From positions 115,907,783-115,971,782 of the forward strand of contig NC_081406.1 of NCBI RefSeq assembly GCF_030272615.1: 64,000 bases of DNA, in the 5' to 3' direction. A program made the translations under genes and the position numbers. This stretch comes from Cryptomeria japonica (lineage: Eukaryota > Streptophyta > Pinopsida > Cupressales > Cupressaceae). This document shows, one piece after another, positions 10,151 through 20,646 of the stretch. The first letter of the stretch is position 1; each line of letters opens with the position of its first letter. Under the pieces are notes generated by a model. That model was not told where the DNA came from. It was given only the letters and a program-made list of their open reading frames with translations, and ran no database searches.

Positions 10151-12092
10151 ATGTGTAGAGACATTGCTCCTCCCTCCTTCAGGATTCTCTTTCATCCTTT
10201 CACTTTGCACACACTCACAACCTATTCATTCATAATAAACTTACCCATTCCCATCATGGCTTGTTATTGATCTACCCAAGATTGGTTAGCCATTCATACT
10301 AACATTCCTTTTCCTCCCTTTCCATCCATAATAAATCAGATCCTATCTGTGGTGAAGGCAAAATCCTATGTCTAAGTGATGGGTGTGGAACTAAGAACAT
10401 CACATGTTTCGAGGAGTACAGTTTCTTCCAGCTTCCTTCAGTCTATCCGCGCACAATCCGCAATAAGGCAGCATCTGCATCACAGATCCACAATAAAGTT
10501 TTGTCTTCTCCGCAATAAAGTATCAGTTTCATGGATTCAATCAGTTTCAGATGAGACATAGCAGCAACAATGGGCTTCAACAAATCAAATCTTTCAAGAG
10601 ACTCAGACAACATATGGTTCAGTGCTATCTATCCATTTTGTGAAAGTAAACATTATGACCACAATCAAATAAGACTTATACAAGTGACAAGAGACACTAA
10701 ACTTGAGGACTACAGTGGATGTTGGTGTCGAGTCTTGGTTTTCTTTTGATTTCATCTTTTGGTGACATGTCTTTTAGCTTTTCTGGGATGTCTTTGACTA
10801 GAGATTCTATCTCCAGGATGTCTTTGACTAGAAAAGCAAGGATGGGGTATCGTCACCTATTTGTATTTTCTGTCTCTCTTAGTAATGCTATGACTTGTCC
10901 AAGGATATGAGGACACTGTGAGTCTAGTGTGAACTGGGGCATTCATTGTTTGTGACTGTCTTATCTCCATGCAAACAGGTACAATGACTTTCTGGGTCGA
11001 ACATATGCCTCGATTGTCATAACCTATTTTGCCATAATAAAGCTCAATGATGATAACGCACAAGAAGCTCTTTCACTTTCATATCTTCTGTCTTTCATCC
11101 CCCTTTCTTGATTGACTTCCATCATCCTTCTCGAGTCTGCGTAGCCTGCTATCACATGACTGAGCATAATGACATGCCAAAAATATTTGCATTTCATGTA
11201 GTTGCACCTGCATTACCACATATAAGCATTTCATACATACATATAGATATCACAACTGCATCACATCCTGCACACAACAACTGTTAGCACAATTTACATT
11301 TGCATTATCATATCCATCTGCATTACTTACATTCACATTTCCATCATGCATACACATATAAAACAAAAAAATATTGCATTGCATCATATACATATTTGCA
11401 TCCATCACATAGAAACATAAACATACATCATAAGAAAATCTCATCACATAGGTACACATGTATATAGCTGCCGCAAAAATGAATCATCTCATATATATAA
11501 TCATAAGTGTCATGATACAATGATGTCAAAAAATCATATGGCTACAATCCCCCAAAGGTGTCTACATCATCATACAAAATGGTACAATACTGATACATAG
11601 GGAGCCCTCTAAGGCTATGATGAACTCCCTCCCTCGGAGCTTCCTGGCCTCGACGGAATCTGAGCCCCTGAAGGACCCGCCCTAGGATCACCCTGCCTAT
11701 CTCCTCTATCTAGTGGTGGTGGTGGACCCATGAGCCCACCACTCGATGCCTGTCTCCTCTGGCTCCCCCCATAGCTGTCGCTGTACGCGATGGTCTATGG
11801 AAGCTCCTCGCCTGCTGATCTACTGGCACTGCACCATAGTAGAGGTCCCTTCAGTAGCCTATCTCCTCTCCTGCCCACAGGACATATGCATATCTTGCCC
11901 CTGTGTCCTCTGCCGCCTATCTCCCTGCCCTCAGTGCTGTCTCAGCCTCTGTATAGCGCTGGATCGCCAGATCTCTCTCCCGCTCAGTATCTCTAAGCCC
12001 CATCCTGAGTCGATCCCTCTCCCTCTCCAGCTCCTAAATCTCATCTGCCTGTCCCTGGCAGATCTCCCTGAGCTCAATCAACTCATCCTCCT
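10151..12092. other. Gyp1 3' region, no gene seen
   Basis: About 1.9 kb without a credible ORF. A 16-bp direct repeat (GATGTCTTTGACTAGA) occurs at about 10787 and 10818. From 11150 to 11500 the sequence is rich in CATA/TACA and low in complexity. Confidence 0.5.
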
Positions 12093-12372
12093 CTAGGTCA
12101 GCCCCCTCTGCCTCTGCCTGTGGCTCCCCCTCTGCAGGTGCCTGCCCTCGTATCTGTATTTGTACTGGTGCCTGTATGGGTACCTATCTCTGTACATGCC
12201 TCTGTCCCTGTACCTGTCCCTATCTCTGTACCTGCTTGGGACCCTGTGCTGCTGGTACCTGTAGGGGTAATCCACCGTGACCCCTCACCACCCGAGCCTG
12301 CCTCTCCTCTCCACCCTCCCTCTGAGGTGCAACTTGCCTCTCTCCCACTACTCCTCTCCTCCTCCATCGGCC
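12093..12372 (-). other. Low-complexity tail beside the antisense PMD ORF
   Basis: C/T-rich on +, hence G/A-rich on -. Two antisense frames are open here, one giving an Arg/Tyr/Asp repeat and the other a Gly/Thr/Glu repeat. It follows the acidic, Gly-rich end of the PMD ORF in another frame, so it may be its out-of-frame C-terminus or just repeat-driven openness. Confidence 0.4.
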
Positions 12373-13486
12373 TCAGCCACCATCACCTCCATCATCATCC
12401 TCCTCACCACCACCATCTCCCTCCAGTGCCTCTCCTGGATCTGTCAATCGGGGAAATGGATGCTCTGCCCAATATGCTGAATACTCAGCATCCATCCTAG
12501 CATCCTCGATCTTAGGCCACATGTCCCAAGGAAGAGGTATCATCTCCACCAGCTGAGTCACTGCCTGATCATATGACAGTAGCGGCCCAAACTGTGCCTG
12601 ATCTCTGACGGTGCGGGCGTACATGCCTGATCCCCGGGGCATCCTCTGAATCCGGCCAAACTGTCGGCCAATCCTATCTACAAGCTGCCTCTCTAGCACA
12701 TAGGGCATCCACCCAATCAAGTACCTGCTCCAGAAGGTGTAGGGCAGCTCCACTGCATCATCCTCCCACTCCTCGCATCCTAGATATGGTCTCCATATGA
12801 CCACATCGATATCGTCTAGCACTTGCCGCCAATGCTCCAGCCTGCCAATCCATGGCTGCGAGGTGATCATATCGTACAAATGCACAAAACTACGTCCATG
12901 TCCCCTACCTCTGAAGTGTATCAGCCTCATCACTGGCAGATGCTCATAAGCCCACACCTGCAGTAGTGTCACTCCACAGCCCAATCCCACTGACCCGTGA
13001 TAAATGAACTGGTGAAGCTCGTAATACAAATGGGTCAGCACACATGGTCTCTAGGCATATTTGGTGTGCTGCATCACCAGTGTCTCCAGTGCTCCCCCCC
13101 AGCCCATCGCCAACCCTCGTGTTGCCCTATCTGGACATAGGAACCCACTAATAGCTCCTCTGATCACTGCCGGTAATGCTAACCTTGTGGTTGTCATGGT
13201 GTCCCATGCCACGTGTCCTGCCCTCATCTCCAATCCAGGGTCCTGAAACACCCGTCTCAATGCCTCCCGGTCTCCATCTCGATCATAGGGGATCAAATCT
13301 CCATTGATCGGCACCCACAGAATGCTGTAAACATCCTCCAGGGTGACTGTCATCTCACCCATCGGTAAATGGAATGTGCACGTCTCAAAACTACCATCTC
13401 TCAGCAAGCGCAATCAGCAGTCCCATGTTTGCCCGAAACTCAGGCACATATAGAACATGTCTCAAGCCCATCACCTCAATGGCAGC
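12373..13486 (-). pseudogene. Antisense plant mobile domain (PMD) ORF in the Gyp1 3' region
   Basis: Read on -, the segment shows the plant mobile domain, also called aminotransferase-like. VPEFRANMGLLIALAERW (13486-13391) leads, then TFHLPMGEMTVTLEDVYSIL (from about 13374), then a 222-residue part with ILWVPINGD upstream and a tract of W, Y and R residues typical of the family, ending in an acidic Gly-rich tail. One frameshift near 13391-13413 and a TAG at 13051-13053 interrupt it. PMDs occur in the MAIN/MAIL nuclear proteins and as extra ORFs in plant transposons, including antisense ORFs in Tat elements. The function in the element is unknown. Confidence 0.82.
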
Positions 13487-13603
13487 TCAGTCCCCAAGTG
13501 TCAACTCAGGTCACAACCTCTGTGTCAATGAGAATCTTTCTTGTAACTCCAGCATCGATAAATACTCTTGCAGTCAAGCAAATCAATCATGTCAGTTATA
13601 GTG

Positions 13604-13966
13604 GCATTCACTGTTTATCACAAAATGCTACTTTTTATCTAAATACATATGGCTATCTACCCTAGTGACACTCATTGTTCATCACAAAGTGTTGCTTTTA
13701 TCCTAGTGGTACTCCCTGTTCATCACAAAGTACTACGTGTGTGACACTCACTGTTCATCACAAAGTGTTATTCACATTTGCACTCCCTGTTTATCACAAA
13801 GTGCTACTCATACTTTGGGTACTCCCCGTTCATCACAAAGTACTCTATCTTGGTACTCACTATTCATCACAAAGTGCCTTGATCTATCCTAGTCTTCTCT
13901 AGAGGACCTGCTTGAGTGTATCCTCTCAGCAGCTTATCCAATCGACAGCATATGTTCATCACAGAA
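13604..13966 (-). repeat. Interspersed repeat TTCATCACAAAGT upstream of the PMD ORF
   Basis: The core ATCACAAAGT recurs at about 13617, 13681, 13722, 13757, 13793, 13832 and 13866, usually preceded by an ACTCNCTGTTC-like stretch; a weaker copy is at 13958. Spacing is 34-41 bp apart from one 64-bp gap and the distant last copy. It lies between array C and the antisense ORF, so it would be in the 5' leader of an antisense transcript. Confidence 0.75.
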
Positions 13967-14006
13967 CTGCCGATTTGACCTAGAAAACCAAACTTTCATT
14001 TTTCAA

Positions 14007-14256
14007 CACAAACGCGCTTACATTACATAAACGTACCTAAAAACTGTACAGACGCACCTTCACAACACAGATGCACCTATATAATGCAAACGTGCCTATG
14101 CCGGGCATAAATGCGACTATACTACACAGACGCCCTTGCACATCGCAGACGTGCCCGCATTCGACACAGACGCAGTTCCAGACACAGACGTGCCTAGCAC
14201 TGACACAGACGTGCCTGGCAGACACAGACATGCCTGGCACCGACGCAGACGCGGTT
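14007..14256 (-). repeat. Array C: the 20-bp phased motif in reverse orientation
   Basis: On + the units read CACAGACG, the reverse complement of the leader motif. Unit ends (last base of CACAGAC or its variants) lie at 14013, 14032, 14053, 14072, 14091, 14112, 14131, 14150, 14171, 14189, 14210, 14229 and 14250. Steps are 19 or 21 with one 18. It stands 500-800 bp upstream of the antisense PMD ORF, about the distance array B keeps from gag. Confidence 0.87.
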
Positions 14257-14767
14257 AGACTATTTTTGACATTTTTCAACTCTACTTCTAAGCGTATTTA
14301 TTGCCCTATTCGACATGCATTAATGAAAAAATTAAATGCGTCAAAGTACAAGGAGGTTTGGTGGTACTTACCGGCTCTCCTGCCTCTACTGGCCTTTGAA
14401 ATCGACGCACATGGTCGAATCTATGCACGAAAGCCATCGCTGCTGACTGCTCCTGCTCTATTTTCACTTTGCAATATGCTCTTGTGGATGCGTGGATGAC
14501 AATGAGGATGTATTTTCCCCCGTGGTCTATCTTATAGCCTACCCTAGCCCTTGCATTCATTTCCCGAGTCAGTCTTCGTTATCCTGTGACTTTGTCACTT
14601 TATCCGGTCAATCCATTCTAGCCTTTCTTTCTTATCGAGAGATTGTCTGCAATCTTTCCAGACATTTTCATCCAATCTCTCGAGGGGGCATATCATTCCC
14701 ATTCTGGGGCAACTCTGTATCAGTTCATCTTATCTTCTTTGAAACAACGCGACAAGCCACATTGTCT

Positions 14768-14782
14768 CAAAGAGGGGCAAAA
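14768..14782 (+). other. Gyp1 polypurine tract
   Basis: The purine-rich CAAAGAGGGGCAAAA lies directly before the 3' LTR and would prime plus-strand DNA. It is repeated before each of the next two LTRs. Confidence 0.8.
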
Positions 14783-15550
14783 TGTAGACACCTAAAATTG
14801 TCCAGTCTAATTAAATAAATATTTTATTTATTTAATTATCTAAGCTTAATTCTTCTATTAATTAAATAAATCCTTATTTATTTAATTAATTCATTTATCC
14901 TCTTCTAGCCTTATTTCTCATTTAAATAAATACATTTATTTATTTAAATTATCCTTTTCCTAAATTAAATAAATATTCTTATTTATTTAATTGATCCCAC
15001 TTCTTCTATTAATTAAATAAATCTTTATTTATTTAATTAATTCATTAGCCTTTTCTACCTATGACACATGTCATTCATCTCTTATTTTATACACTACCTA
15101 CCCCTTTCAGTATTTTATTATTTCTTTTACCTACCCTCTAATCCTAGCTGACCTCCTTTTACACCTCTCAATCTTATCCCTCCATTTCATATAGTGTCTT
15201 CTATATAAGGAGATGCCTTCTTCATTATCAAACCCTAATCAACAATTTGGAGGACTCGACTACACTACGATCCTACTTGCACCACATTTTGTTCTTTGTT
15301 GAGCTCTTGTGCACATAAAATCTGAGAGCAAATATATCAAGCAAGATCAATGGAGATAGGAAGAATAGAGATCAAAACCCTATTGGACATGTGATGGTAT
15401 AATCTTTGTGATTTCATGTGATTTGCATTGTCTTAGGTAATCTTCATATGTTATGGTGGATCTTTGTTGATTGTTAGGCTAGGGTTTTGTGGTTGAATCT
15501 ATTTAGCCTTTCAATATTGTTATTATTGTTATCCATTTTCACCATATACA
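14783..15550 (+). repeat. Gyp1 3' LTR, copy 1 of the array
   Basis: 768 bp, TG...CA. The U3 part holds five AT-rich palindromes built from ATTAAATAAAT/ATTTATTTAAT arms (first at 14808-14838, second at about 14858-14890, last ending near 15042). A TATA box follows at 15201. The last 142 bases match the 5' LTR end. Confidence 0.95.
15201..15210 (+). promoter_or_regulatory. TATA box of the Gyp1 LTR
   Basis: CTATATAAGG, with the next features as expected for R/U5. Copy 2 has CTATATAAAG at 16064-16073. Copy 3 has the weaker CGATATAAGG at 16927-16936. Confidence 0.7.
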
Positions 15551-15645
15551 TTATATCATTCCCATTCTGGGGCAACTCTGTATCAGTTCATCTTATCTTG
15601 TTTGAAACAACGCGACAAACCGCATTGTCTCAAAGAGGGGCAAAA
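15551..15645 (+). repeat. 95-bp 3'-internal segment between LTR copies 1 and 2
   Basis: This is the last part of the Gyp1 internal region (compare 14687-14782), with its polypurine tract, joined directly to the end of an LTR. No primer-binding site is present. The same junction recurs at 16414. Confidence 0.9.
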
Positions 15646-16413
15646 TGTAGACACCTAAAATTGTCCAGTCTAATTAAATAAATATTTTATTTATTGAATT
15701 ATCTAAGCTTAATTCTTCTATTAATTAAATAAATCCTTATTTATTTAATTAATTTATTTATCCTCTTCTAGCCTTATTTTTCATTTAAATAAATACATTT
15801 ATTTATTTAAATTATCCTTTTCCTAAATTAAATAAATATTCTTATTTATTTAATTGATCCCACTTCTTCTATTAATTAAATAAATTTTTATTTATTTAAT
15901 TAATTCATTAGCCTTTTCTACCTATGACACATGTCATTCATCTCTTATTTTATACACTACCTACCCCTTTCAGTATTTTATTATTTCTTTTACCTACCCT
16001 CTAATCCTAGCTGACCTCCTTTTACACCTCTCAATCTTATCCCTCCATTTCATATAGTGTCTTCTATATAAAGAGATGCCTTCTTCATTATCAAACCCTA
16101 ATCAACAATTTGGAGGACTCGACTACACTACGATCCTACTTGCACCACATTCCGTTCTTTGTTGAGCTCTTGTGCACATAAAATCTGAGAGCAAATATAT
16201 CAAGCCAGATCAATGGAGATAGGAAGAATGGAGATCAAAACCCTATTGGACATGTGATGGTATAATCTTTGTGATTTCATGTGATTTGCATTGTCTTAGG
16301 TAATCTTCATATGTTATGGTGGATCTTTGTTGATTGTTAGGCTAGGGTTTTGTGGTTGAATCTATTTAGCCTTTCAATATTGTTATTATTGTTATCCATT
16401 TTCACCATATACA
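15646..16413 (+). repeat. Gyp1 LTR, copy 2 of the array
   Basis: 768 bp, TG...CA, differing from copy 1 at roughly ten positions by eye. It starts 863 bp after copy 1. Confidence 0.95.
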
Positions 16414-16508
16414 TTATATCATTCCCATTCTGGGGCAACTCTGTATCAGTTCATCTTATCTTCTTTGAAACAACGCGACAAGCCGCATTGTCTCAGAGAG
16501 GGGCAAAA
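16414..16508 (+). repeat. 95-bp 3'-internal segment between LTR copies 2 and 3
   Basis: Same content and same LTR/internal breakpoint as 15551-15645, ending in the polypurine tract. Confidence 0.9.
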
Positions 16509-17277
16509 TGTAGACACCTAAAATTGTCCAGTCTAATTAAATAAATATTTTATTTATTGAATTATCTAAGATTAATTCTTCTATTAATTAAATAAATCTT
16601 TATTTATTTAATTAATTTATTTATCCTCTTCTAGCCTTATTTCTCATTTAAATAAATACATTTATTTATTTAAATTATCCTTTTCCTAAATTAAATAAAT
16701 ATTCTTATTTATTTAATTGATCCCACTTCTTCTATTAATTAAATAAATCTTTATTTATTTAATTAATTCATTAGCCTTTTCTACCTATGACACATGTCAT
16801 TCATCTCTTAATTCATACACTACCTACCCCTTTCAGTATTTTATTATTTCTTTTACCTACCCTCTAATCCTAGCCAACCTCCTTTTACACCTCTCAATCT
16901 TATCCCTCCATTTCATATAGCGTCTTCGATATAAGGATATGCCTTCTTCATTATCAAACCCTAATCGACAATTTAGAGGACTCGACTACACTACGATCCT
17001 ACTTGCAACCACATTCTATTCTTTGTTGAGCTCTTGTGCACATAAAATCTGAGAGCAAATATATCAAGCAAGATCAATGGAGATAGGAAGAATGGAGATC
17101 AAAACCCTATTGGACATGTGATGGTATAATCTTTGTGATTTCATGTGATTTGCATTGTCTTAGGTAATCTTCATATGTTATGGTGGATCTTTGTTGATTG
17201 TTAGGCTAGGGTTTTGTGGTTGAATCTATTTAGCCTTTCAATATTGTTATTATTGTTATCCATTTTCACCATATACA
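16509..17277 (+). repeat. Gyp1 LTR, copy 3 of the array
   Basis: 769 bp, TG...CA, starting 863 bp after copy 2. It joins the broken LINE ORF at 17278. The matching target-site duplication would lie left of the window, so it cannot be checked. Confidence 0.95.
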
Positions 17278-17316
17278 CCTAGTATCTGCAATTCCTCCTA
17301 TGTCGGACTCAGACAT

Positions 17317-18890
17317 CTAGGAGTCTGGAAAGCCAAGGAGCACTGTGCTAGACCTAATTTCTTCAAGACCCTTATTGGCGTAGATTACTTCAATAACATG
17401 ATTATCTTCTAACTCTTTGAGCATAGAGGCTGTCAAAGGGTTGGTGATGTTAACTTCAAGGGTAAGCCCTGCAGGTAATGAGGAGTCTAAATTCTTGGGG
17501 GTTTTAGATCTAATCATCACACTTACAGGGTTATCACTAGTGCTAGCAATATTAGCACTTCGACTAGGGTTCTCAAGTTTCTTAACCATTTTCTTTACCA
17601 TAGAGTTTGCTGGGGTTGGAGTGGGAGTGGGTGAGATAATATTTGAAGGGAGGGGGCAATCACAGATGCCCGTTGTTTGGCTGATAGATGGGATAGAAGG
17701 AAGGCTTTGATTAGGGGCATTCTGGTTGCTACTTTTCCTCCTATGCTTTCTAGAAGTGACCAACTGAAAATAGTCAGAGGGCGATTCTGGAGGACCAATT
17801 GGTGGGTCAGAGGTCAGACCGAGGTGATCAGAGACAAGTGATGAGTGATCAATGTGCATGGGTTTTAATTCTAAAGAATTGGTGGTGGGAATAGTGGCTT
17901 CTTCGTCAACAAGGAGCGGGGTGGATGAGTGTTGAGAAACCTTGGATCTAGGGTTCATGGGGGCATCAGATGAGTTACTGTTGGGTTTATGATTCCTGTG
18001 ATTAATGATTGGACAATTTTTTCAAAGATGCCCTTCTTTTTTGCAGAGAAAGCATGCATTTAATCCACCAAGAATTTCAATAGGGCAGACAAAGGTTTCT
18101 TCATTGACATTTAGGGTTAAAGATGGTGGGATATCAATCCCTGACTTGATCGATACAAGCATTCTGGCATCCAGGTTAGGGACAAGGTGGGCCATTTCAT
18201 CAATATGGATCATTTTTCCAAAGGGTTCCATTAACTGTGGAAGAAAATGCCAAAGTAAGGGGGGTACATCCTTGAGGATGAGCCACCTTGGGGAGGATAG
18301 TGCGAAAACCTCATCACAGACCACCTCTGGAGACCAAGCTAGGGCATGGAAGGGGGTATTTCCAATTGTCCAATATTGATGCTTTAGTGCCTCCCTTTGA
18401 GCCTCGTGAGAATTAAAGAAAATAAGGTAAAGACCCTTTTGAATTTGTCTACAAAAAGATATTTTAAGCCCTAATTTCAAATTCCAGAGGTTATGAAACC
18501 AGTCATCTAAAAATTTCCTAGGTGGGCATTTCTCGACATCAACACATGAAAAGAAAATGGCCATATTACTTAACCTAGTCTTTTCCGAGGAAATTTCATT
18601 CAACATTTCCAAATTGGGCGAAATGTAGAAGGAGCCCGAGATAGTGCTACGTCACTTACTTGCTTCACCGAATATTTCTTTGCCAGGAGCCTTAGAAAAT
18701 CGCACATTAGGGTTGACTCCATTTGCAGGTGGGCAGATGGTTTCGGCGAAAGATTTCTTTGATAGAGATCTAGATTGGTCTGTGAATTTAGGGCCATTAA
18801 TGACACTACCATCCGATTCTGACTCCATAGGGAGCCAAAGATTAATCTGCACAAGCGACCAGGTAGGTGGGGGGAGTTGCGAATTAAATG
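17317..18890 (-). pseudogene. LINE ORF1-like protein (DUF4283 plus zinc knuckle), 3' part cut off
   Basis: On -, an N-terminal Ser/Pro-rich part (18852-18652) leads into a DUF4283-type domain (about 18612-18070), then a CCHC knuckle CFLCKKEGHL-KNC near 18050-18010, then a Ser/Pro/Thr-rich tail. This is the layout of plant L1-type LINE ORF1, an RNA-binding protein. In-frame TGA codons near 18649 and inside the knuckle near 18019 break it. No endonuclease/RT ORF2 follows; the Gyp1 LTR array begins 40 bp beyond. It could also be a stand-alone zinc-knuckle gene relic. Confidence 0.75.
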
Positions 18891-19406
18891 AAGTGTAGAA
18901 TTAAATATGCAAACAGAAGGAAAGAAAAGAACAGAAGGAAATAGTAGTGGAGAGGAGTTTCAAACTGGGTGGAGGAGAATTAACCCCTCCACAAAGATGT
19001 CATAGTGTTTACGTCACCACAGTTGCCTCGATCAACTTGCAGACAACCAGACTTAGCGCTCGCAGGCCTCGAGGTTCACAGATGTCAGATTCGCAATCGC
19101 TAGGGTTTGTTCAAATGGCTATAGCTTCCTCCGCATACATAAATAGGGGTTTACTTTCGTAGGTCCTTTCAACACCAAACTACCGATTTTAATCTGCACA
19201 GCATTCGTCATATTTCACACGCTAATATCTCTACCTCAAACTCTGCCCATTTTACACAGTTGATGGTAATATTTCTGTCCATTTCGCCATTCTATTTTTG
19301 CATCTGTTCGCAGCTTGCAGTAGTAGTCCCCCGTCTGTAGTTTGTCGCTGGCTATTCGTAGTCTCAGATCACAAAAACCCTCGAACACTCAAATATTGCC
19401 TGAGAT
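18891..19406. other. Probable LINE 5' flank, no gene
   Basis: About 500 bp upstream of the LINE ORF1 on -. It is less AT-rich than its surroundings and contains several CpGs. No ORF is supported. Confidence 0.35.
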
Positions 19407-19450
19407 AGTCTCGGGATTCATGGCCTAGCGGTGCCATGAATCCCGAGACT
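19407..19450. repeat. Perfect 18-bp hairpin
   Basis: AGTCTCGGGATTCATGGC at 19407-19424 is followed by an 8-base loop and its exact reverse complement at 19433-19450. AT-rich sequence starts at once on the right. Confidence 0.9.
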
Positions 19451-19452
19451 AA

Positions 19453-19735
19453 TATTTTATAATCTAATATTATATTATATATTATGTATTATATAATATA
19501 TAATATAATATAATAATATATTATATATTTTATAATATGTAATATAATAATATATTATATATTATATTATATTATATTATATTATAACATTATATTATAT
19601 TAAAATAATATATTATAATATTATATAATATAAAAATATCTTATATATTATATAATATATAATATAATAATATATTATATAATATGTAATATATAATATA
19701 TTATTATATTACGTTATAAATATATAATTTATTTT
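19453..19735. repeat. AT-only low-complexity tract
   Basis: About 280 bp composed almost only of TATAATATTA variants, able to form many alternative hairpins. No coding content. Confidence 0.9.
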
Positions 19736-19959
19736 TTAATTTAAAATTACCTATAAAAATTGGATCAGATATCTGATTTTATCCGATATCCTATTTTCTT
19801 AGGTGTTTACCATGTGAAGGTGTACTGACACCTAGGCCAAGCAAAAAGTCAACACGGATTTTTCGCATTTTTATACGAGTGGAGAAGGATATTTTTTTCG
19901 CATCACCACTTTTTGGCCCCTCATGATCCTGCACTAACCCAATAGAGTCAAGATTCAAG

Positions 19960-20646
19960 CATCAAAGAAGACATTATTCATCCTATTTTTTTGAAGACTT
20001 CATAAACCCTAATTCCCTATGGAGGCAAGCAAAACCTCATAAGGAGGTATCATCATTCAATTTTCAGTCATAATTCAACATCTCCTTCAAAAGGAGAATC
20101 TTTCATTATAGTCATTTTAATTACATTTATCTCAAATTCATGGTTAATTCCAAAATAGGGGTTTGACCCAAGGCAAGCCCCTATTCCCAATCTTTTTCCT
20201 CTTCTTTCTGTGTGCAAGAAACATGTATGGAGTTGTAATATTTAGAATAAGCATAATTTGCAGAGACAAATCAACCATTTTCAAAATGCGAAAAAGTAGG
20301 AGGACCAGGGTGCCCACCACCATGGTCCCAACATTATTTGAGATTTTTTTATGATGAATATGAATCTACATATACTGCTTAGATCTCGGTGCATGTGAAT
20401 ATCCTGCGTCTGTAATACTATTTTCTCGATTTTACCTTCATTTTTCAACACTTTACCTTATTTTAACATTTCAACTTACAAAAGAGGAAACCAAATATTA
20501 ATTCAATCCACTTAATATTTAGTCCTTATTTGATTTGTGATTGGATCTAGTGCACCTTCCTTTTTTGAAAGTAATGATTCCTAAGTGAAGAATTTATTAG
20601 TTTTATCCCTGTAACGATGAAAACCCTAAATTTTTCCACCTTACAG
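19960..20646 (+). repeat. LTR remnant related to the Gyp2 LTR
   Basis: Diverged copy of 29450-30187: shared blocks include the CAACATCTCC-TCAAAAGGAGAATC stretch, the TTCATGGTTAATTCCAAAA block, AGGAGGACCAGGGTGC, and the CTACATATACTGCT block. It ends in CTTACA like the Gyp2 LTR. The left half is missing. Copies of a roughly 30-bp sequence (CACTTTTTGGCCCCTCATGA-like) flank it at 19903 and 20700. Confidence 0.75.

Larger units (their letters stand above)
1..15550 (+). mobile_element. Gyp1: Tat-lineage Ty3/gypsy LTR retrotransposon, left end outside the window
   Basis: The order seen is 5' LTR end, primer-binding site, 2.2-kb leader, gag, protease/G-patch, RT, RNase H, second RNase H, integrase, 3' region with an antisense ORF, polypurine tract and 3' LTR. 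The second RNase H after the first, the G-patch, and the extra 3' ORF all fit the plant Tat lineage. All coding parts are broken: one frameshift in gag and eleven in-frame stops from gag to integrase. The 142 LTR bases visible on the left match the end of the right LTR without a difference I can see. The element is at least 15.5 kb long. The right LTR is extended into a three-LTR array. Confidence 0.93.

Noticed and set aside
11150-11500. Short open frames in CATA-rich DNA
   Set aside because: Low-complexity sequence without codon-like structure.
12120-12500. Plus-strand frame rich in Pro, Val and His
   Set aside because: It is the complement of the acidic, Gly-rich end of the antisense PMD ORF; repeats keep both strands open.
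14071-14499. 142-codon frame over array C
   Set aside because: Driven by the ACACAGACG repeats, which lack stops in several frames; 19/21 steps do not keep a codon phase.
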